A stretch of 64,000 bases of DNA from positions 80,905-144,904 of the forward strand of contig JAFGAM010000126.1 in assembly GCA_016933675.1 (NCBI GenBank), read 5' to 3'. Each line of letters opens with the position of its first letter. Position 1 is the first letter of the stretch. Below, piece after piece: positions 30,004-40,313 of this stretch. Both the position numbers and the translations under genes were made by a program. The notes beneath the pieces were generated by a model. That model saw nothing but the letters and a program-made list of their open reading frames with translations, did not search any database and had not been told where the DNA came from. The stretch is from Candidatus Anaeroferrophillacea bacterium (GTDB taxonomy: Bacteria > Desulfobacterota > Anaeroferrophillalia > Anaeroferrophillales > Anaeroferrophillaceae).

Positions 30004-31800
30004 ATGAACGGCATGACCGATATCAATCTGCTACTCCCACTGGCCGGGCTCGGCATGTTCATGCTCGGCATGCGCCTGCTCGAAGACGGCCTGAAACAGG
30101 CCGCCGGAGGCGGTCTCAGGCGCCTCATCCGGCGCTCCACCGGCACCATTCCGGCGGCCATGGGCACCGGGATGCTGACCACCGCGGTGCTGCAGAGCAG
30201 TTCCATGATCTCGCTTCTGGTACTCTCCCTGGTGGGTGCCGGGCTGATGCCGCTCACCGCCGGCGTCGGGGTGATCTTCGGCGCCAACCTCGGCACCACC
30301 GCCACCGCCTGGCTGGTGGCGGTGCTGGGCTTCAAACTGTCCCTGGCCGCTTTGGCCCTGCCGGCCGTGGGCGCCGGCGGCATCCTGCTGATCTTCGCCG
30401 GCGACCACCGGCACCTCACCGCCGCCGCCTGGCTGCTCGCCGGCCTTGGTCTGCTGCTGCTCGGTATCGACTACATGAAGGAGGGCCTCGGCGACTTGGC
30501 AGCCATGGATTTCAGCCGTTTCTGGGACTATCCGGTAGCGGTCTTCGTCGCCATCGGCGCCCTGCTGACCGCTGCCATCAGGTCAAGTTCGGCCACCACC
30601 GCCACCACCCTGGGCGCCCTGCAGTCGGGGATCATCACCTTTCCCATGGCCGCCGCCCTGCTCATCGGCGCCAACATCGGTACCACCGTTACCGCCATGC
30701 TCGGGGCGCTGGGCGGCGTCCCCGACAAGAAACGGGTCGCCCTCGCCCACCTGCTCTTCAACGGCATCACCGCTGTTCTCGCCCTAACGCTGCTGCGGCC
30801 GCTGATCCACCTGGTGCTGGTCACCGCCCGCCTGCAGACGGAACCGGTTTTCGCCCTCGCCCTTTTTCACACGCTGTTCAATGCTCTGGGGATAATCATC
30901 CTCGGGCCGTTCATCCCCCGACTGGCGGTATTCCTCGAACGGTGCTTCAAATCCGCCGTCCATCCCCTGGCCCATTACATCGACCGGGTTCCGGCCGCGG
31001 TTCCCGAAGCTGCCCTCGCCGCCCTCCGGCAGGAGATCGATCACCTGCTGGAAAACGCGATGAAGTTCATTCTCCTGCTGCTGAACCTGAATCCGGTGGA
31101 CATCCTGCATTACAAAATCAAGGTCCGCCTGGCGGTCTACGAATTCGGTGATTTCCCACTAATCCGCTACGAGGAGCTCTACGACCGCCTGAAGCGGCTG
31201 GAGGTGCGGATCCTCGCTTACGCCGCCGATGTCGCCGCCGAACCCCTGGAACCGTCCGAAGGCACCCGGATCGCTACCATGGTGCAGGCGGCGCGGGATA
31301 TTGTCTTCGCGGCCAAGCTTTTTTACGACATCCGTCGTGATTTCGAAATCTTCGGAGACGCGGAGGAAGGCACCACCCTGCAGGATCTGCGCAACCAGTT
31401 CCGTCGCCGGGTGGCCCGGCTGCTGAAGAACATCCAGCGGCTCATCGAGGGGGAAACGGATCGGGGGAAAAAGCTGGGCACCATCTTCGGCCATATCGCC
31501 GCTGACAACGACCAGGCGATCGGCATGGTGGTCCGGGGCCTGCGGGAGGAACAGTTCGACGATCCGGAGGCGGCGCGGCTGATCAACGTCAACCGGTCGG
31601 TGACCATGGCTTCGGAATTCCTGCTACGGGTGGTCGACCGGCTCCACGGCATCAGTATTCCACCTGAGGAAGAAGCCACGGCAACCGCCGCCACCACCTT
31701 TGCGGCGGCCAAAACCCCACCGGCCGCCGGGGAATCGAACCCCGGGCGCCCGGATGATGACTCGAACCCGTCCGGCATGCCGGGGAGTACGGCTGAATGA
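30004..31800 (+). CDS. Na+/Pi cotransporter family protein with PhoU-like C-terminal region
   Basis: The 598-residue membrane protein has two inverted Na/Pi-cotransporter repeats, shown by TAVLQSSSMISLL with GVIFGANLGTTATAW and by IRSSSATTATTLG with LLIGANIGTTVTAMLG. From about residue 335 the protein is cytoplasmic and helical, like PhoU (two helical repeats, ending near HGISIPPEEE). It probably imports phosphate or exports an anion with sodium; the substrate is not proven. The C-terminal 45 residues are a low-complexity tail. Confidence 0.9.
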   Translation: MNGMTDINLLLPLAGLGMFMLGMRLLEDGLKQAAGGGLRRLIRRSTGTIPAAMGTGMLTTAVLQSSSMISLLVLSLVGAGLMPLTAGVGVIFGANLGTTATAWLVAVLGFKLSLAALALPAVGAGGILLIFAGDHRHLTAAAWLLAGLGLLLLGIDYMKEGLGDLAAMDFSRFWDYPVAVFVAIGALLTAAIRSSSATTATTLGALQSGIITFPMAAALLIGANIGTTVTAMLGALGGVPDKKRVALAHLLFNGITAVLALTLLRPLIHLVLVTARLQTEPVFALALFHTLFNALGIIILGPFIPRLAVFLERCFKSAVHPLAHYIDRVPAAVPEAALAALRQEIDHLLENAMKFILLLLNLNPVDILHYKIKVRLAVYEFGDFPLIRYEELYDRLKRLEVRILAYAADVAAEPLEPSEGTRIATMVQAARDIVFAAKLFYDIRRDFEIFGDAEEGTTLQDLRNQFRRRVARLLKNIQRLIEGETDRGKKLGTIFGHIAADNDQAIGMVVRGLREEQFDDPEAARLINVNRSVTMASEFLLRVVDRLHGISIPPEEEATATAATTFAAAKTPPAAGESNPGRPDDDSNPSGMPGSTAE

Positions 31801-31882
31801 CGCGTTCCGGAACCGCAGGCACACGGACAGGATACCGCCGCCATCAGATCCTTCCCGTAACCGGAGCCACTGCGCAGATATA

Positions 31883-31904
31883 GGGGCGGTTCGCGAACCG
31901 CCCC
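31883..31904. repeat. Intergenic palindrome with GGTTCGCGAACC core
   Basis: GGGCGGTTCGCGAACCGCCC is a perfect palindrome extended by one G:C pair on each side and preceded by TA. It belongs to the AGGGGCG-flanked family. It lies between the convergent transporter gene and fxsA, so it could also act as a bidirectional hairpin. Confidence 0.85.
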
Positions 31905-31929
31905 TCCTACGCCGACGCCCCGGAAACTT

Positions 31930-32334
31930 TCAGTAGCCGCCCCGGTTGTCGGGCGGGAAATGACGGTGCGTGACGATCCACACATCCATCCGTTCCCTGA
32001 GCCGGTCCTTGACCAGACGCCGCCCAGGCGGCCAGAGGAGGAAGAGACCGCAGGCATCGGTGATCAACCCGGGGGTCAGGAGCACCGCCCCGGCGACGAG
32101 GATCAACAGGCCGTCCACCAGTTCCTCCGCCGGCATGACCCCCCGGTCGAGGCTGGACCGCACCTGGTACATGGTGCGCAGGCCCTGCTGCCGCGCCAGC
32201 GCGGCGCCGGCTATCCCGGTGCCGATGACCAGCAGGATGGTGGCAACGGTGCCGATCAGCCGCCCGGTCTCGATGAGCACGTAGAGCTCCGCCAGGGGAA
32301 TGAGGGTAAAGGCGAGAAAAAGTTTCAGCAACAT
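31930..32334 (-). CDS. fxsA: FxsA family membrane protein
   Basis: The 134-residue inner-membrane protein has the FxsA pattern: hydrophobic LAFTLIPLAELYVLIETGRLIG, a second helix TILLVIGTGIAGAALARQQGL and the third-helix region VAGAVLLTPGLITDACGLFLL. E. coli FxsA relieves F-plasmid exclusion of phage T7; the normal cellular role is unknown. It starts one base before the stop codon region of the kinase gene upstream. Confidence 0.92.
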   Translation of the reverse strand: MLLKLFLAFTLIPLAELYVLIETGRLIGTVATILLVIGTGIAGAALARQQGLRTMYQVRSSLDRGVMPAEELVDGLLILVAGAVLLTPGLITDACGLFLLWPPGRRLVKDRLRERMDVWIVTHRHFPPDNRGGY

Positions 32335-34659
32335 TCAGTCAGTACCTGCCTGTTTAATCGCCACTTCCTTTCTCGAAAACGGCTTCTGGATGAAATGGAT
32401 GTGCTGATCCAGCACCCCGTGGCGGGCGATGATGTCGGCGGTGTAGCCCGACATGAAAAGGCTCCGGAGACCGGGACGGCTCTGGTGCAAGGCGGCGGCA
32501 AGATCACGGCCGTTCATCTCCGGCATGATCACGTCGGTCAGCAGCAGATCGATCTTGCCGTGGTATGCACGCGCCAGGCGGATGGCGGCACCCGGCGAAC
32601 CGGCCGGCAGCACCCGGTAGCCCAGACGCCGGAGCATGATGCCGGTCATGTCGAGGATCGCCGGCTCGTTCTCTACCAGGAGGATGGTTTCGTGTTCGGC
32701 GGTCGTTTCCTCAGATACATCTAGGGCACCGGCGGAAACGGTCCCGGAGCGGTATCGGGGGAGATGAACGGCGAAAGCTGTCCCGGCCCCCGGGACGCTG
32801 TTTACGGCAATGAAACCGTTGTTCTGGGTCACGATGCCGTAGACCGTCGACAAGCCGAGACCGGTCCCCATGCCGAGTTCCTTGGTCGTAAAAAATGGCT
32901 CGAAGATCCGCTCGACAATCTCCCGATCGATGCCGCAGCCATCGTCACGGACGGTCAGGCGGACGTAATCACCGGGCATGCAATCCGGATGGCCGGCGCA
33001 ATATTCCCTGTCGCAGCTGACATTGGCGGTTTCGATGCCGATGGTGCCGGTGCCGGCGATAGCGTCACGGGCGTTGACACACAGATTGGCGGCTATCTGG
33101 TCGACTTGAGACGGATCGACCCGGATCGGCCACAGAGCGGGATCCGGGTGCCAGAGAAGCTCGATGTTCTCACTGATAAGGCGGCGCAGCATCTTGAGCA
33201 TCCCCTGCATGGTGTCGTTGAGATCCAGTACCCGGGGAGAGATGGCCTGTCTGCGGGCGAAGGCCAGCAGCTGCCGGGTGAGGGCGGCCGACCGCTCCGT
33301 CGCGGCGCGGATATCCTTCAGGCTGCCGAACAGCAGCGATCCGGGCTCCAGTTGCTCCAGCACCAGTTCGGCGTGGCCGAGGATGACCCCCAGCATGTTA
33401 TTGAAGTCATGGGCGACCCCGCCGGCCAGCCGGCCGACGGATTCCATCTTCTGGGCCTGGAGCAACTGCGCCTGCAACTTTTCGCGTTCCTCCTCGGCCC
33501 GCTTCCAGTCGGTGATATCGCGCCAGATGCAGTGATAGATAAGATCCGCCTCCACCCGGTGCGCCTGGGCGGTCACCCGGGCATGGCGGAGCCCGCCGTC
33601 TTTGGCGCGGTGGGAGGTCTCGAAATCGGCCCGGCCGGTTTCAATTACATCCGCTATGCGCGCCGCGGTGTCATCCGGTGATTCCACCACGTCGATATCC
33701 GCGACATTCAATTGACTGAATTCCTCCCGGCTGTAGCCCAGTTGCCGGCAGGCCTGGTCGTTGAATTCGATAATCGCCGCGGTTTCGGGGTCGAGTACCA
33801 CCACGCCGTCCGGCCCTTCCTCGAACAACAACCGGTAACGGGCCTCGCTGCGGCGCAGTTCCTCCCGGACATTCCTGATCTCGGTGATATCGCGTAAAAA
33901 GGTAATGATCAGGTCGGGGGCTTCCGGGCGATATTGAACGCTGACCTCGACCGGGAAGGTGCTGCCGTCCCGGCGGCGATGACGGCTTTCGAAACGGTCC
34001 TGGCCCCGCTCGAAAAGCCGCTGCATGCGTGCGGCGACATCCAGCGGAGATTCGATGTCTTCAAGGTCGGCGATCCGCATGGTCAGCAGCGCGGCAACGC
34101 TGTAGCCGCTCGTGGCGGCATAGGTGTCGTTAACCTCCAGCAAACGACCGTCGCGGTCGGCAATCCAGAAACCGTCCATCGCCGTCTTCAGGATCGTCCG
34201 GTGCCGCACCTCGCTCTGCCGCAGGAATTTCTCCGCCTGCCGGTACTCGGTGATATCGGTGGTGAAGCCTTCGATGGTGAAGTTGTCGGGATCGTCCTTT
34301 GGCCCCGGTTTCGCCCGGGCATTCACGGACACCCAGACATGTCGGCCGTCGACGGTGCGGGCCTCGTACTCGAAGTTTTTCACCTGCCGGTCGCGTTGCA
34401 GCCTGCGGATGAACTCCCGCCGCCGCTCGGGATCGACATACAACTGGGTACCAAGATCGCGGTAATGTGCCACCGCCGCCGGCGTCCCCAAGCCCAGCAT
34501 CCGGGCCAGGGCACTGTTGACCTCCAGGGCCTCCCCCCGGGCGGTGGTGCGGAAGATGCCTACCGGGGCGTTGTCGAAGAGATCACGGTAGAGTTCTTCG
34601 ATCTCGTCCGGCCGGGTACCGGCAGCGGTGCCGCTGCCGGTCGATCTTGCAACGTTCAT
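32335..34659 (-). CDS. Hybrid histidine kinase with three PAS domains and a C-terminal receiver
   Basis: The 774-residue soluble kinase starts best at MNVARSTG (34659), with AAGGA upstream. PAS domains occupy about residues 20-140, 150-265 and 270-390. The dimerisation/phospho-acceptor helix is [19 protein letters not shown], of the HDFNN type. The ATPase domain shows [20 protein letters not shown] and [15 protein letters not shown], and the receiver at the end has [13 protein letters not shown] with an intact Asp and [11 protein letters not shown]. No membrane segment is visible, so the signal is probably cytoplasmic. No partner regulator lies next to it. Confidence 0.93.
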   Translation of the reverse strand: MNVARSTGSGTAAGTRPDEIEELYRDLFDNAPVGIFRTTARGEALEVNSALARMLGLGTPAAVAHYRDLGTQLYVDPERRREFIRRLQRDRQVKNFEYEARTVDGRHVWVSVNARAKPGPKDDPDNFTIEGFTTDITEYRQAEKFLRQSEVRHRTILKTAMDGFWIADRDGRLLEVNDTYAATSGYSVAALLTMRIADLEDIESPLDVAARMQRLFERGQDRFESRHRRRDGSTFPVEVSVQYRPEAPDLIITFLRDITEIRNVREELRRSEARYRLLFEEGPDGVVVLDPETAAIIEFNDQACRQLGYSREEFSQLNVADIDVVESPDDTAARIADVIETGRADFETSHRAKDGGLRHARVTAQAHRVEADLIYHCIWRDITDWKRAEEEREKLQAQLLQAQKMESVGRLAGGVAHDFNNMLGVILGHAELVLEQLEPGSLLFGSLKDIRAATERSAALTRQLLAFARRQAISPRVLDLNDTMQGMLKMLRRLISENIELLWHPDPALWPIRVDPSQVDQIAANLCVNARDAIAGTGTIGIETANVSCDREYCAGHPDCMPGDYVRLTVRDDGCGIDREIVERIFEPFFTTKELGMGTGLGLSTVYGIVTQNNGFIAVNSVPGAGTAFAVHLPRYRSGTVSAGALDVSEETTAEHETILLVENEPAILDMTGIMLRRLGYRVLPAGSPGAAIRLARAYHGKIDLLLTDVIMPEMNGRDLAAALHQSRPGLRSLFMSGYTADIIARHGVLDQHIHFIQKPFSRKEVAIKQAGTD

Positions 34660-34714
34660 GATAAATCCTTTGCCCCGGCGTGCCAAAATCCGCCGGCGCG
34701 TCCGACGATGAAAA

Positions 34715-36760
34715 CTAGGCGGCGGTCAGATCGTAGCGGGAAAACTGCATGGTGAAACTGCCCTTCCCTTTGGTGGCCGAACGCAGAACGGTGGTATAGC
34801 CGAAGAGCCGGCGCAGGGAAACCATGGCCGCCACCACGGTGAACCGCTCGCCGTGCTCAATGGCCTGCACCCGGCCGCCACGAGCGTTCAGATCGCCGAT
34901 GACCTCGCCCAGATGCTCCGGCGGCACGACGATGGCGACCTTCATGATCGGCTCCAGCAGCACCGGATCCGCCGCTCCCACGGCGTCGCGCAGCGCCTGT
35001 ACCGCCGCCACCTTCAGCGCCACCCGGGTAAACTCCGCCGGCTCGCCTTCCACCGTCGCGACGCGTACCGCCACGTCAACCAGCGGATAGCCCCGGACAA
35101 CCCCGCCGTTGAGGCACTCGTCGATCCCCTCGAGGACCGCTGCCCGCTGGTCGGCGGTCAGCTCCGGCAGATCATCGGCCCATGAAACCTCGTTGCCGGC
35201 ACCACGTTCGCGGGCGGCAACCCCGATGAGCAGGCGGGCGAACTGACGTTTCTTTTCTTCCTCGTCGACCCGTTCGAAGCGGCCCGCGGCGGTGCCGCTG
35301 CCGGTAATGGATTCCTGGTAGAGAACCTGGGGTTTGCCAAGGTTGGTTTCCAGACTGTACTCGGTTCGCAGCCGGTCGGTCACCACCTCGAGATGCAGCT
35401 CGCCCATCCCCGAGATTACCAGTTGGCCGGTCTCGTCGTCCTGGCGGGCATTGAAGGTGGGATCTTCATCGCTCAGCTTCTGCAACACCTCCCAGAGCTT
35501 GTCCTGGTCGCTGTTGTGGCGCGGCTCGATGGCGGCGGTGATCACCGGGCGGGCGAAGGACATCCCCTCCAGCAGCAGCGGATGCTCACGATCGCACAGG
35601 GTATCGCCGGTGGCGCTGTGACGAAGCCCCATGAGGACGACGATATCACCGGCCATCGCCCGGTCAAGCCGCTGTTTCTTGTCGGCCATCATGCGGAATA
35701 TACGGGCAACCTTCTCACGAACATCCAGACGCGGGTTGTACACCTCCTGCCCCACCGCCAGGCTACCGGCATAGATGCGGAGAAAAACGTGCCGCCGGCC
35801 CTCCATCATCGCGACCTTGAATACCAGGGCGGTGAGCGGCGCGTCCACCAGCGGCGGCCGGGTTTCTTCGGCACCAGTCAGGGGATTGGTACCATGCACC
35901 GGCAAGACCTCGGCAGGTGCCGGCAGGTAATCAACCACTGCATCAAGAAGCGGTTGTATCCCCTTGTTTTTCAAGCCACTTCCACAAAGAACAGGGACTG
36001 CGCGATGGTTGATGACAAGTTCCCGGAGCACCCGCCGGACATCGGCTTCAGGCAGTTCATCACCCTCGAGGTAGCGCTCCAGCAGGCCGTCGTCGTGCTC
36101 GGCCACCTGCTCCCGGAGCCGCTGGCGCCAGTGCCGGACCTCGTCCGCCATGGTTGCCGGAATCTCCGCCTCGCGGCAGGCGAAAGGATCATCGCCGGTG
36201 CCGTCCCACCGCAGGCAACGACCGGAGACAAGATCGACAACCCCGGAAAAACCCGCCTCCCGGCCGACGGGCAACTGCACCACCACCGGCCGGGCACCGA
36301 GCTTTTCACGCAGTTCTTCGACCACGGCATAAAAATCGCTGCCCAGCCGGTCCATCTTGTTGACGAAGGCGAGGCGCGGCACCCGGTAGCGGTCCGCCTG
36401 GTGCCAGACGGTTTCCGACTGCGGTTCGACGCCGCCGACGGCGCAGAAGACCGCCACCATGCCGTCGAGCACCCGCAGGGAACGTTCCACCTCAACGGTG
36501 AAGTCGACGTGGCCGGGGGTGTCGATGATGGTGATCTGGTGGTCGTGCCAGGAGCAGGAGACGGCGGCCGAGGTGATGGTGATGCCGCGCTGCTGTTCCT
36601 GGGCCATCCAGTCCATCACCGCATCGCCGTCGTGGACCTCGCCGAGCTTGTGGGTCACCCCGGTGCAGAACAGGACGCGCTCGGTGATGGTGGTCTTGCC
36701 GGCGTCGATATGCGCCGCGATGCCGATGTTGCGCTGCAATGATGATGGCTGATTTTTCAT
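34715..36760 (-). CDS. fusA: Elongation factor G-like GTPase (EF-G2 type)
   Basis: The 681-residue protein has the EF-G order: [13 protein letters not shown] (G1), RGITITSAA (G2), [17 protein letters not shown] (G3) and [10 protein letters not shown] (G4), followed by domains II to V ending in the [20 protein letters not shown] region. I start it at [11 protein letters not shown] (36760). It stands away from rpsL, rpsG and tuf, which suggests a second paralogue; whether it works in translocation, ribosome recycling or neither is open. Confidence 0.9.
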   Translation of the reverse strand: MKNQPSSLQRNIGIAAHIDAGKTTITERVLFCTGVTHKLGEVHDGDAVMDWMAQEQQRGITITSAAVSCSWHDHQITIIDTPGHVDFTVEVERSLRVLDGMVAVFCAVGGVEPQSETVWHQADRYRVPRLAFVNKMDRLGSDFYAVVEELREKLGARPVVVQLPVGREAGFSGVVDLVSGRCLRWDGTGDDPFACREAEIPATMADEVRHWRQRLREQVAEHDDGLLERYLEGDELPEADVRRVLRELVINHRAVPVLCGSGLKNKGIQPLLDAVVDYLPAPAEVLPVHGTNPLTGAEETRPPLVDAPLTALVFKVAMMEGRRHVFLRIYAGSLAVGQEVYNPRLDVREKVARIFRMMADKKQRLDRAMAGDIVVLMGLRHSATGDTLCDREHPLLLEGMSFARPVITAAIEPRHNSDQDKLWEVLQKLSDEDPTFNARQDDETGQLVISGMGELHLEVVTDRLRTEYSLETNLGKPQVLYQESITGSGTAAGRFERVDEEEKKRQFARLLIGVAARERGAGNEVSWADDLPELTADQRAAVLEGIDECLNGGVVRGYPLVDVAVRVATVEGEPAEFTRVALKVAAVQALRDAVGAADPVLLEPIMKVAIVVPPEHLGEVIGDLNARGGRVQAIEHGERFTVVAAMVSLRRLFGYTTVLRSATKGKGSFTMQFSRYDLTAA

Positions 36761-37086
36761 GGATGCGGCCATATGCAACAATAGTTTGCTGGCGGCGCGT
36801 TTTCCGGACCGCGGGTTATCTCCTCCCGGAGGGTGGGTGCGGGACGATTCGGCCCTGATTTCATCGCCTTTCCCGGCGCGCGGAGCGCGGAAATTGGCGC
36901 TGTCTGAACCCCGCCGGGGGCGCGTTGGGCAATTTCAGCGACGCGAGCACAAGGCAGAAATCGAGCTGCCGGAGCTGCTCCTGTTCCCCGGGGAACAACG
37001 TAAGCCGGCAATGTTTTTTGGAAGCAGGAGCGAGGGGCGAGTGAAAGCCACTGCTGTCAAGCCCCTAACCCCCCGTCCCTCGCCCC
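36761..37086. other. Gene-free spacer between larC and the EF-G gene
   Basis: I see no credible gene. The part adjacent to larC (37028-37086) is an inverted-repeat element with GAGGGGCGAG and CTCGCCCCTC arms, related to the one behind cimA. The remainder is GC-rich with no recognisable promoter. Confidence 0.5.
37028..37086. repeat. Inverted-repeat element downstream of larC
   Basis: GAGGGGCGAGTG faces CCCTCGCCCCTC across about 35 bases, with GCCCCTAACCCCCCG inside. It directly abuts the larC stop codon, in the same orientation and position as the cimA element at 2021-2096. Confidence 0.6.
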
Positions 37087-38280
37087 TCAGGATATATCGG
37101 CTTTGCCCAGTACCAGCCGCCGGGCTTCGGCCAGCGACAGGCCATGGTCGCGGGCGATGCGCCGCAGATCGTCGTATTCCGGCTTCACCCGCACCACCGT
37201 CCCGTCCGGCAGCCGGGCGGTTTTCAGCCGCACCGGCCCCCAGGGGGTTGCGACGGTTTTCACCACGCGCTCGAGGCGCCAGCGTTGCACGTATTCGCGG
37301 GTGACGCCAAGGGTCGCAGCGTGATTGAACAGCGCTTCCACCAGCCGTGCCTCGGCCGCCGGCGACACCAGCACCTCGATCACGGTACCCGGCCGGTCCT
37401 TCTTCATCTGCGCCGGCAGAAACACGACATCCAACGCCCCGGCGGCGGCGAGTTCGGCCCGCAGGGCCCCCAGTTCCTCGCCGGTCATGTCGTCCACCCG
37501 CGCCGTCAGCCGGACGATCATCTCCCGGGTCGCCATCGGAATAGCAGCCATCGTACCGGTGAAAAGGCGCAGAATATTGGGCTGCTCGGCCAGATCCCGG
37601 TCGCCGATCCCGGTGCCTGAGGCATCCATGGTCCACGCCAGCGGCAGGGCGGCGGTGACGAATTCGTCAACCACGGCACCCAGCACCGCGGCGCCGGTGG
37701 GAGTGGTCAGTTCGTGACCGATGGCGGTCTGGAGTACCGGCATGCCCCGCAGCAGCTCCACTACCGCCGGCACCGGCACCGGAATGTGGCCGTGGGCACA
37801 GGTCGTCAGCCCCCGGCCCAGCGCCGGCGGAGCGGCGATAACGCGGTCCGGGGCAAACCAGTGGAGGGCGGCGGCGATGCCGACGATATCGGCGATGCTG
37901 TCAAGCGCCCCCACTTCATGGAAATGCACCGCTTCGAGGGTAGTGCCGTGGACCGCGGCCTCGGCGGTCGCGAGGCGGGTAAAGATATCGACCGCCCGGT
38001 CCCGTACCACCGGGTCGAGGCCGGCGGCCTCCAGCCGGGCACGGATCTCCTGCCACGACCGGTGGTGTTTTGGGGCCTGGTCCAGGGGCACGACGGTGAA
38101 TTTCATTCCCGCGATACCATGGCGGTGGCCACGGCCGATGTCAAGGCGGAACTCACGTCCGAGCCCGAAAGGTTCGAGGGACGCCTGCAGCCGCTCAGGG
38201 GGAAAACCGAGGTCGAGACAGGCAGCGAGAAACATGTCGCCGCTGATACCGGAGAAGCAGTCAATAAATAAAATTTTCAT
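37087..38280 (-). CDS. larC: Nickel-pincer cofactor biosynthesis protein LarC
   Basis: LarC inserts nickel into the pyridinium bis-thioacid to complete the nickel-pincer nucleotide cofactor of lactate racemase-like enzymes. I start it at MKILFIDCFSGISGDMFLAA (38280). Further signatures are HGIAGMKF, AVHFHEVGALDSIADIVG, PVPVPAVVELL, ELTTPTGAA and the C-terminal EYDDLRRIARDHGLSL. Some lactobacilli make LarC by frameshifting; here a single frame covers both halves (397 residues). larA, larB and larE are not in this window. Confidence 0.9.
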   Translation of the reverse strand: MKILFIDCFSGISGDMFLAACLDLGFPPERLQASLEPFGLGREFRLDIGRGHRHGIAGMKFTVVPLDQAPKHHRSWQEIRARLEAAGLDPVVRDRAVDIFTRLATAEAAVHGTTLEAVHFHEVGALDSIADIVGIAAALHWFAPDRVIAAPPALGRGLTTCAHGHIPVPVPAVVELLRGMPVLQTAIGHELTTPTGAAVLGAVVDEFVTAALPLAWTMDASGTGIGDRDLAEQPNILRLFTGTMAAIPMATREMIVRLTARVDDMTGEELGALRAELAAAGALDVVFLPAQMKKDRPGTVIEVLVSPAAEARLVEALFNHAATLGVTREYVQRWRLERVVKTVATPWGPVRLKTARLPDGTVVRVKPEYDDLRRIARDHGLSLAEARRLVLGKADIS

Positions 38281-39128
38281 CATGACCGCGGCAGAATCCA
38301 GCGCAGCCGCTCCCTGATTTCGGGCGTGATACGGTCCTCGTGGGTAATGACGGCGCCGTCGAGGGCACGGGCACAGCCGCAAGCGGCGGCCGCCGGCATG
38401 GTACCGGTCAATTTCCGGATGATGCGCCGGGCGTTGGCGACATTCTGGCGGATAACGGTAAGCACCGCCTGGGTACTGACGTCGTCATGGGCCTCGTGCC
38501 AGCAGTCGTAGTCGGTGGCCAGCGCCAGGGAGGCGTAGCATATCCCCGCCTCCCGCGCCAGCCGCGCCTCGGGCAGGTTGGTCATGCCGATTACATCCAC
38601 CCCCCACTGCCGGTAGAGGAGTGATTCCGCCCGGGTGGAAAACTGCGGCCCGTTGATGCAGACGTAGGTACCCCTCTCATGGCAGGAAATATCCAGGTCG
38701 CGACAGGCAGCGACGAGCGCCTCCCGGCACTCGGGACATACCGGGTCGGCGAAAGCGATGTGGGCAACGATGCCGTCACCGAAGAAGGTACCGTTTCTGC
38801 CGCTGGTGCGATCGATATACTGGTCCACCACCACCATATCGCCGGGGCGGATCTCCTCCTTCATGCTGCCCACGGCGCTGATGGAGACGATGCGTTCCAC
38901 TCCCACCTGTTTGAGGGCATGGATATTGGCGCGGTAGTTGATTTCTCCGGGCTGCAGGACGTGGCCCACGTCATGCCGCGGCAGAAAAACCAGTTCACAG
39001 CCTTCGAGGGTACCGCACAGCGGCGGCGCCGACGGCAGGCCGAAGGGGGTGGTTACATGTTCGGTGCGGACGTTTTCCAGACCTTCCATATCGTAGAGAC
39101 CACTGCCGCCGATGATGCCGATTTTCAT
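38280..39128 (-). CDS. mtnP: S-methyl-5'-thioadenosine phosphorylase
   Basis: The enzyme cleaves methylthioadenosine (from polyamine or quorum-signal synthesis) to adenine and methylthioribose-1-phosphate. The 282-residue sequence shows IGIIGGSGLYD, FLPRHDVGH, EINYRANIHALKQ, ISAVGSMKEEI, INGPQFSTRAES, DVIGMTNLPEARLAREAGI and LATDYDCWH. The NLPEA and DYDCW elements favour adenosine-type MTAP; methylthioinosine phosphorylases look similar. GAGGT precedes the ATG, and the stop overlaps the larC start. Confidence 0.92.
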   Translation of the reverse strand: MKIGIIGGSGLYDMEGLENVRTEHVTTPFGLPSAPPLCGTLEGCELVFLPRHDVGHVLQPGEINYRANIHALKQVGVERIVSISAVGSMKEEIRPGDMVVVDQYIDRTSGRNGTFFGDGIVAHIAFADPVCPECREALVAACRDLDISCHERGTYVCINGPQFSTRAESLLYRQWGVDVIGMTNLPEARLAREAGICYASLALATDYDCWHEAHDDVSTQAVLTVIRQNVANARRIIRKLTGTMPAAAACGCARALDGAVITHEDRITPEIRERLRWILPRS

Positions 39129-39428
39129 ATCATTACCTCGCTGTCAATATAGTCGATGTCGATGATATCTTAATGTCTGCCAAAATACGCCGAAAATGGA
39201 CGTCGCCGTAACAGCAGTAGCGGCGGCCCCCCGTGGCCGCCGTAGGGGCACCCCTCGCGGGTGCCGACCCGGATTCACGGCACGCAATAATTGAACCATG
39301 CGGCGTCACCGCTCGCCGCAATGACTCAACCTGGAGCACCGCAAAGACGATTCCGTAGGGGCACCTCTTGCGGGTGCCGAAAATGCATCTGCCCCGGACA
39401 GACGGGCACCGCCGTCTGATTCAATGAG
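39129..39428. repeat. Spacer with two AGGGGC hairpins and other repeat pieces
   Basis: Two hairpins occur: GTAGGGGCACCC...GGGTGCC at about 39242-39265 and GTAGGGGCACC...GGTGCC at 39355-39379. Between them are CGGATTCACGGCACGC and CATGCGGCGTCACCG, both of which recur elsewhere in the window (compare 62193-62210 and 59469-59483). No gene is credible. Confidence 0.7.
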
Positions 39429-40208
39429 TTACCGTCCGCAGAGCGGATTGGATCGGTCCATCACCCGCCGGGCGATCTCCGGCAACACCTCGTCCGCCGG
39501 GGCGCAGAGGGACACCGCCGCTACCCGGCTGAGATCGGTCGCTTCGAGGTTTATCTCGATGATCCGGCCGCCGTGGCGGGCGGTGATCAGCGGCAGATCG
39601 GAAACCGGGTAGACCACCGCCGAGGTGCCGATCACCAGCATCACGTCGGCCGCAGCGGCGAGGGCGAGGGCTTCCTCCTGCGCCCGGACGGGAATCGTCT
39701 CGCCGAAGAGCACGACATCCGGTTTCAGAACGATGTCGCAGGACTCGCAGCGGGGGATGCCGGCAGGAGGGAGAACGCCGGCGACGGGGTTGTAGTGCCG
39801 ACCGCATTCGAGGCAGACCAGGGTGCGGAAGCTGCCATGGAACTCGATCACCCGGCGGCTGCCCGCCGCCTGGTGCAGACCGTCGACGTTGGCGGTGATC
39901 ACGCCCCCGAGCCGCCCGGCGGCCTCCATATCGGCCAGGGCCAGATGTGCCGCGGTGGGCACGGCACCGTCGATCACGGTATACATCTCGCCGAGCATCT
40001 TCCAGACCTTCTCCGGCGCCGCCCGGAAACCATCGATGTGGGCGTACTCCTCGGGATCGTAGCGTTCCCAGAGCCCCTGGGCACCGCGAAAGGCGGGAAT
40101 CCCGCTCGATACCGAGATCCCGGCGCCGGTGAGCGCCGCCGGACGTTGGGCGGCGGTGAGGATTTCCACTGCCCGCCCGATGGCGGCATCGATCCTCCTG
40201 GGGGTCAA
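39429..40208 (-). CDS. cobB: NAD-dependent protein deacylase (sirtuin, CobB/SIR2 family)
   Basis: The 259-residue enzyme removes acyl groups from lysine using NAD. It shows GAGISVSSGIPAFRG, ITANVDGLHQAAGS, the catalytic histidine in EFHGSF, a structural zinc site CLECG...CESCD, KPDVVLFGE and VIGTSAVVYPV. The start is TTG with AAAAGGAG 8 bases upstream, which is decisive because no better start exists. A repeat-encoded mini-ORF ends 22 bases before it. Confidence 0.93.
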   Translation of the reverse strand: MTPRRIDAAIGRAVEILTAAQRPAALTGAGISVSSGIPAFRGAQGLWERYDPEEYAHIDGFRAAPEKVWKMLGEMYTVIDGAVPTAAHLALADMEAAGRLGGVITANVDGLHQAAGSRRVIEFHGSFRTLVCLECGRHYNPVAGVLPPAGIPRCESCDIVLKPDVVLFGETIPVRAQEEALALAAAADVMLVIGTSAVVYPVSDLPLITARHGGRIIEINLEATDLSRVAAVSLCAPADEVLPEIARRVMDRSNPLCGR

Positions 40209-40230
40209 CAGCGTTCTCCTTTTGACGGCT

Positions 40231-40299
40231 TCACCACCGCTCCAGGTTATTCATTTCCGGGTTGTTCATTTCCAGGTTATTCATTTCCGGGTTGTTCAT
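40231..40299 (-). CDS. Possible leader mini-ORF made of a 15-base tandem repeat
   Basis: Too short for the track. On the minus strand a 22-codon frame starts at the ATG at 40299 and ends in TGA at 40231. It alternates MNNPE and MNNLE four times and ends RW. Every repeat unit offers a new in-frame ATG. It lies just before the strong ribosome-binding site of the sirtuin gene. Translation is unproven; no good ribosome-binding site precedes the first ATG. Confidence 0.25.
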   Translation of the reverse strand: MNNPEMNNLEMNNPEMNNLERW

Positions 40300-40300
40300 T
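40242..40300. repeat. Tandem repeat, two 30-base units (four 15-base subunits)
   Basis: CCAGGTTATTCATTT and CCGGGTTGTTCATTT alternate twice. The two 30-base units are identical apart from the last base. The array lies in the leader of the sirtuin gene. Confidence 0.95.
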
Positions 40301-40313
40301 ATCCCGGAAGGAG

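Noticed and set aside
31883-31904. Palindrome considered as an intrinsic terminator
   Set aside because: No T-run follows on either strand, and the flank matches the dispersed repeat family.
40242-40300. Tandem repeat considered as a CRISPR array
   Set aside because: The units are directly adjacent with no spacers and only 15 bases long.
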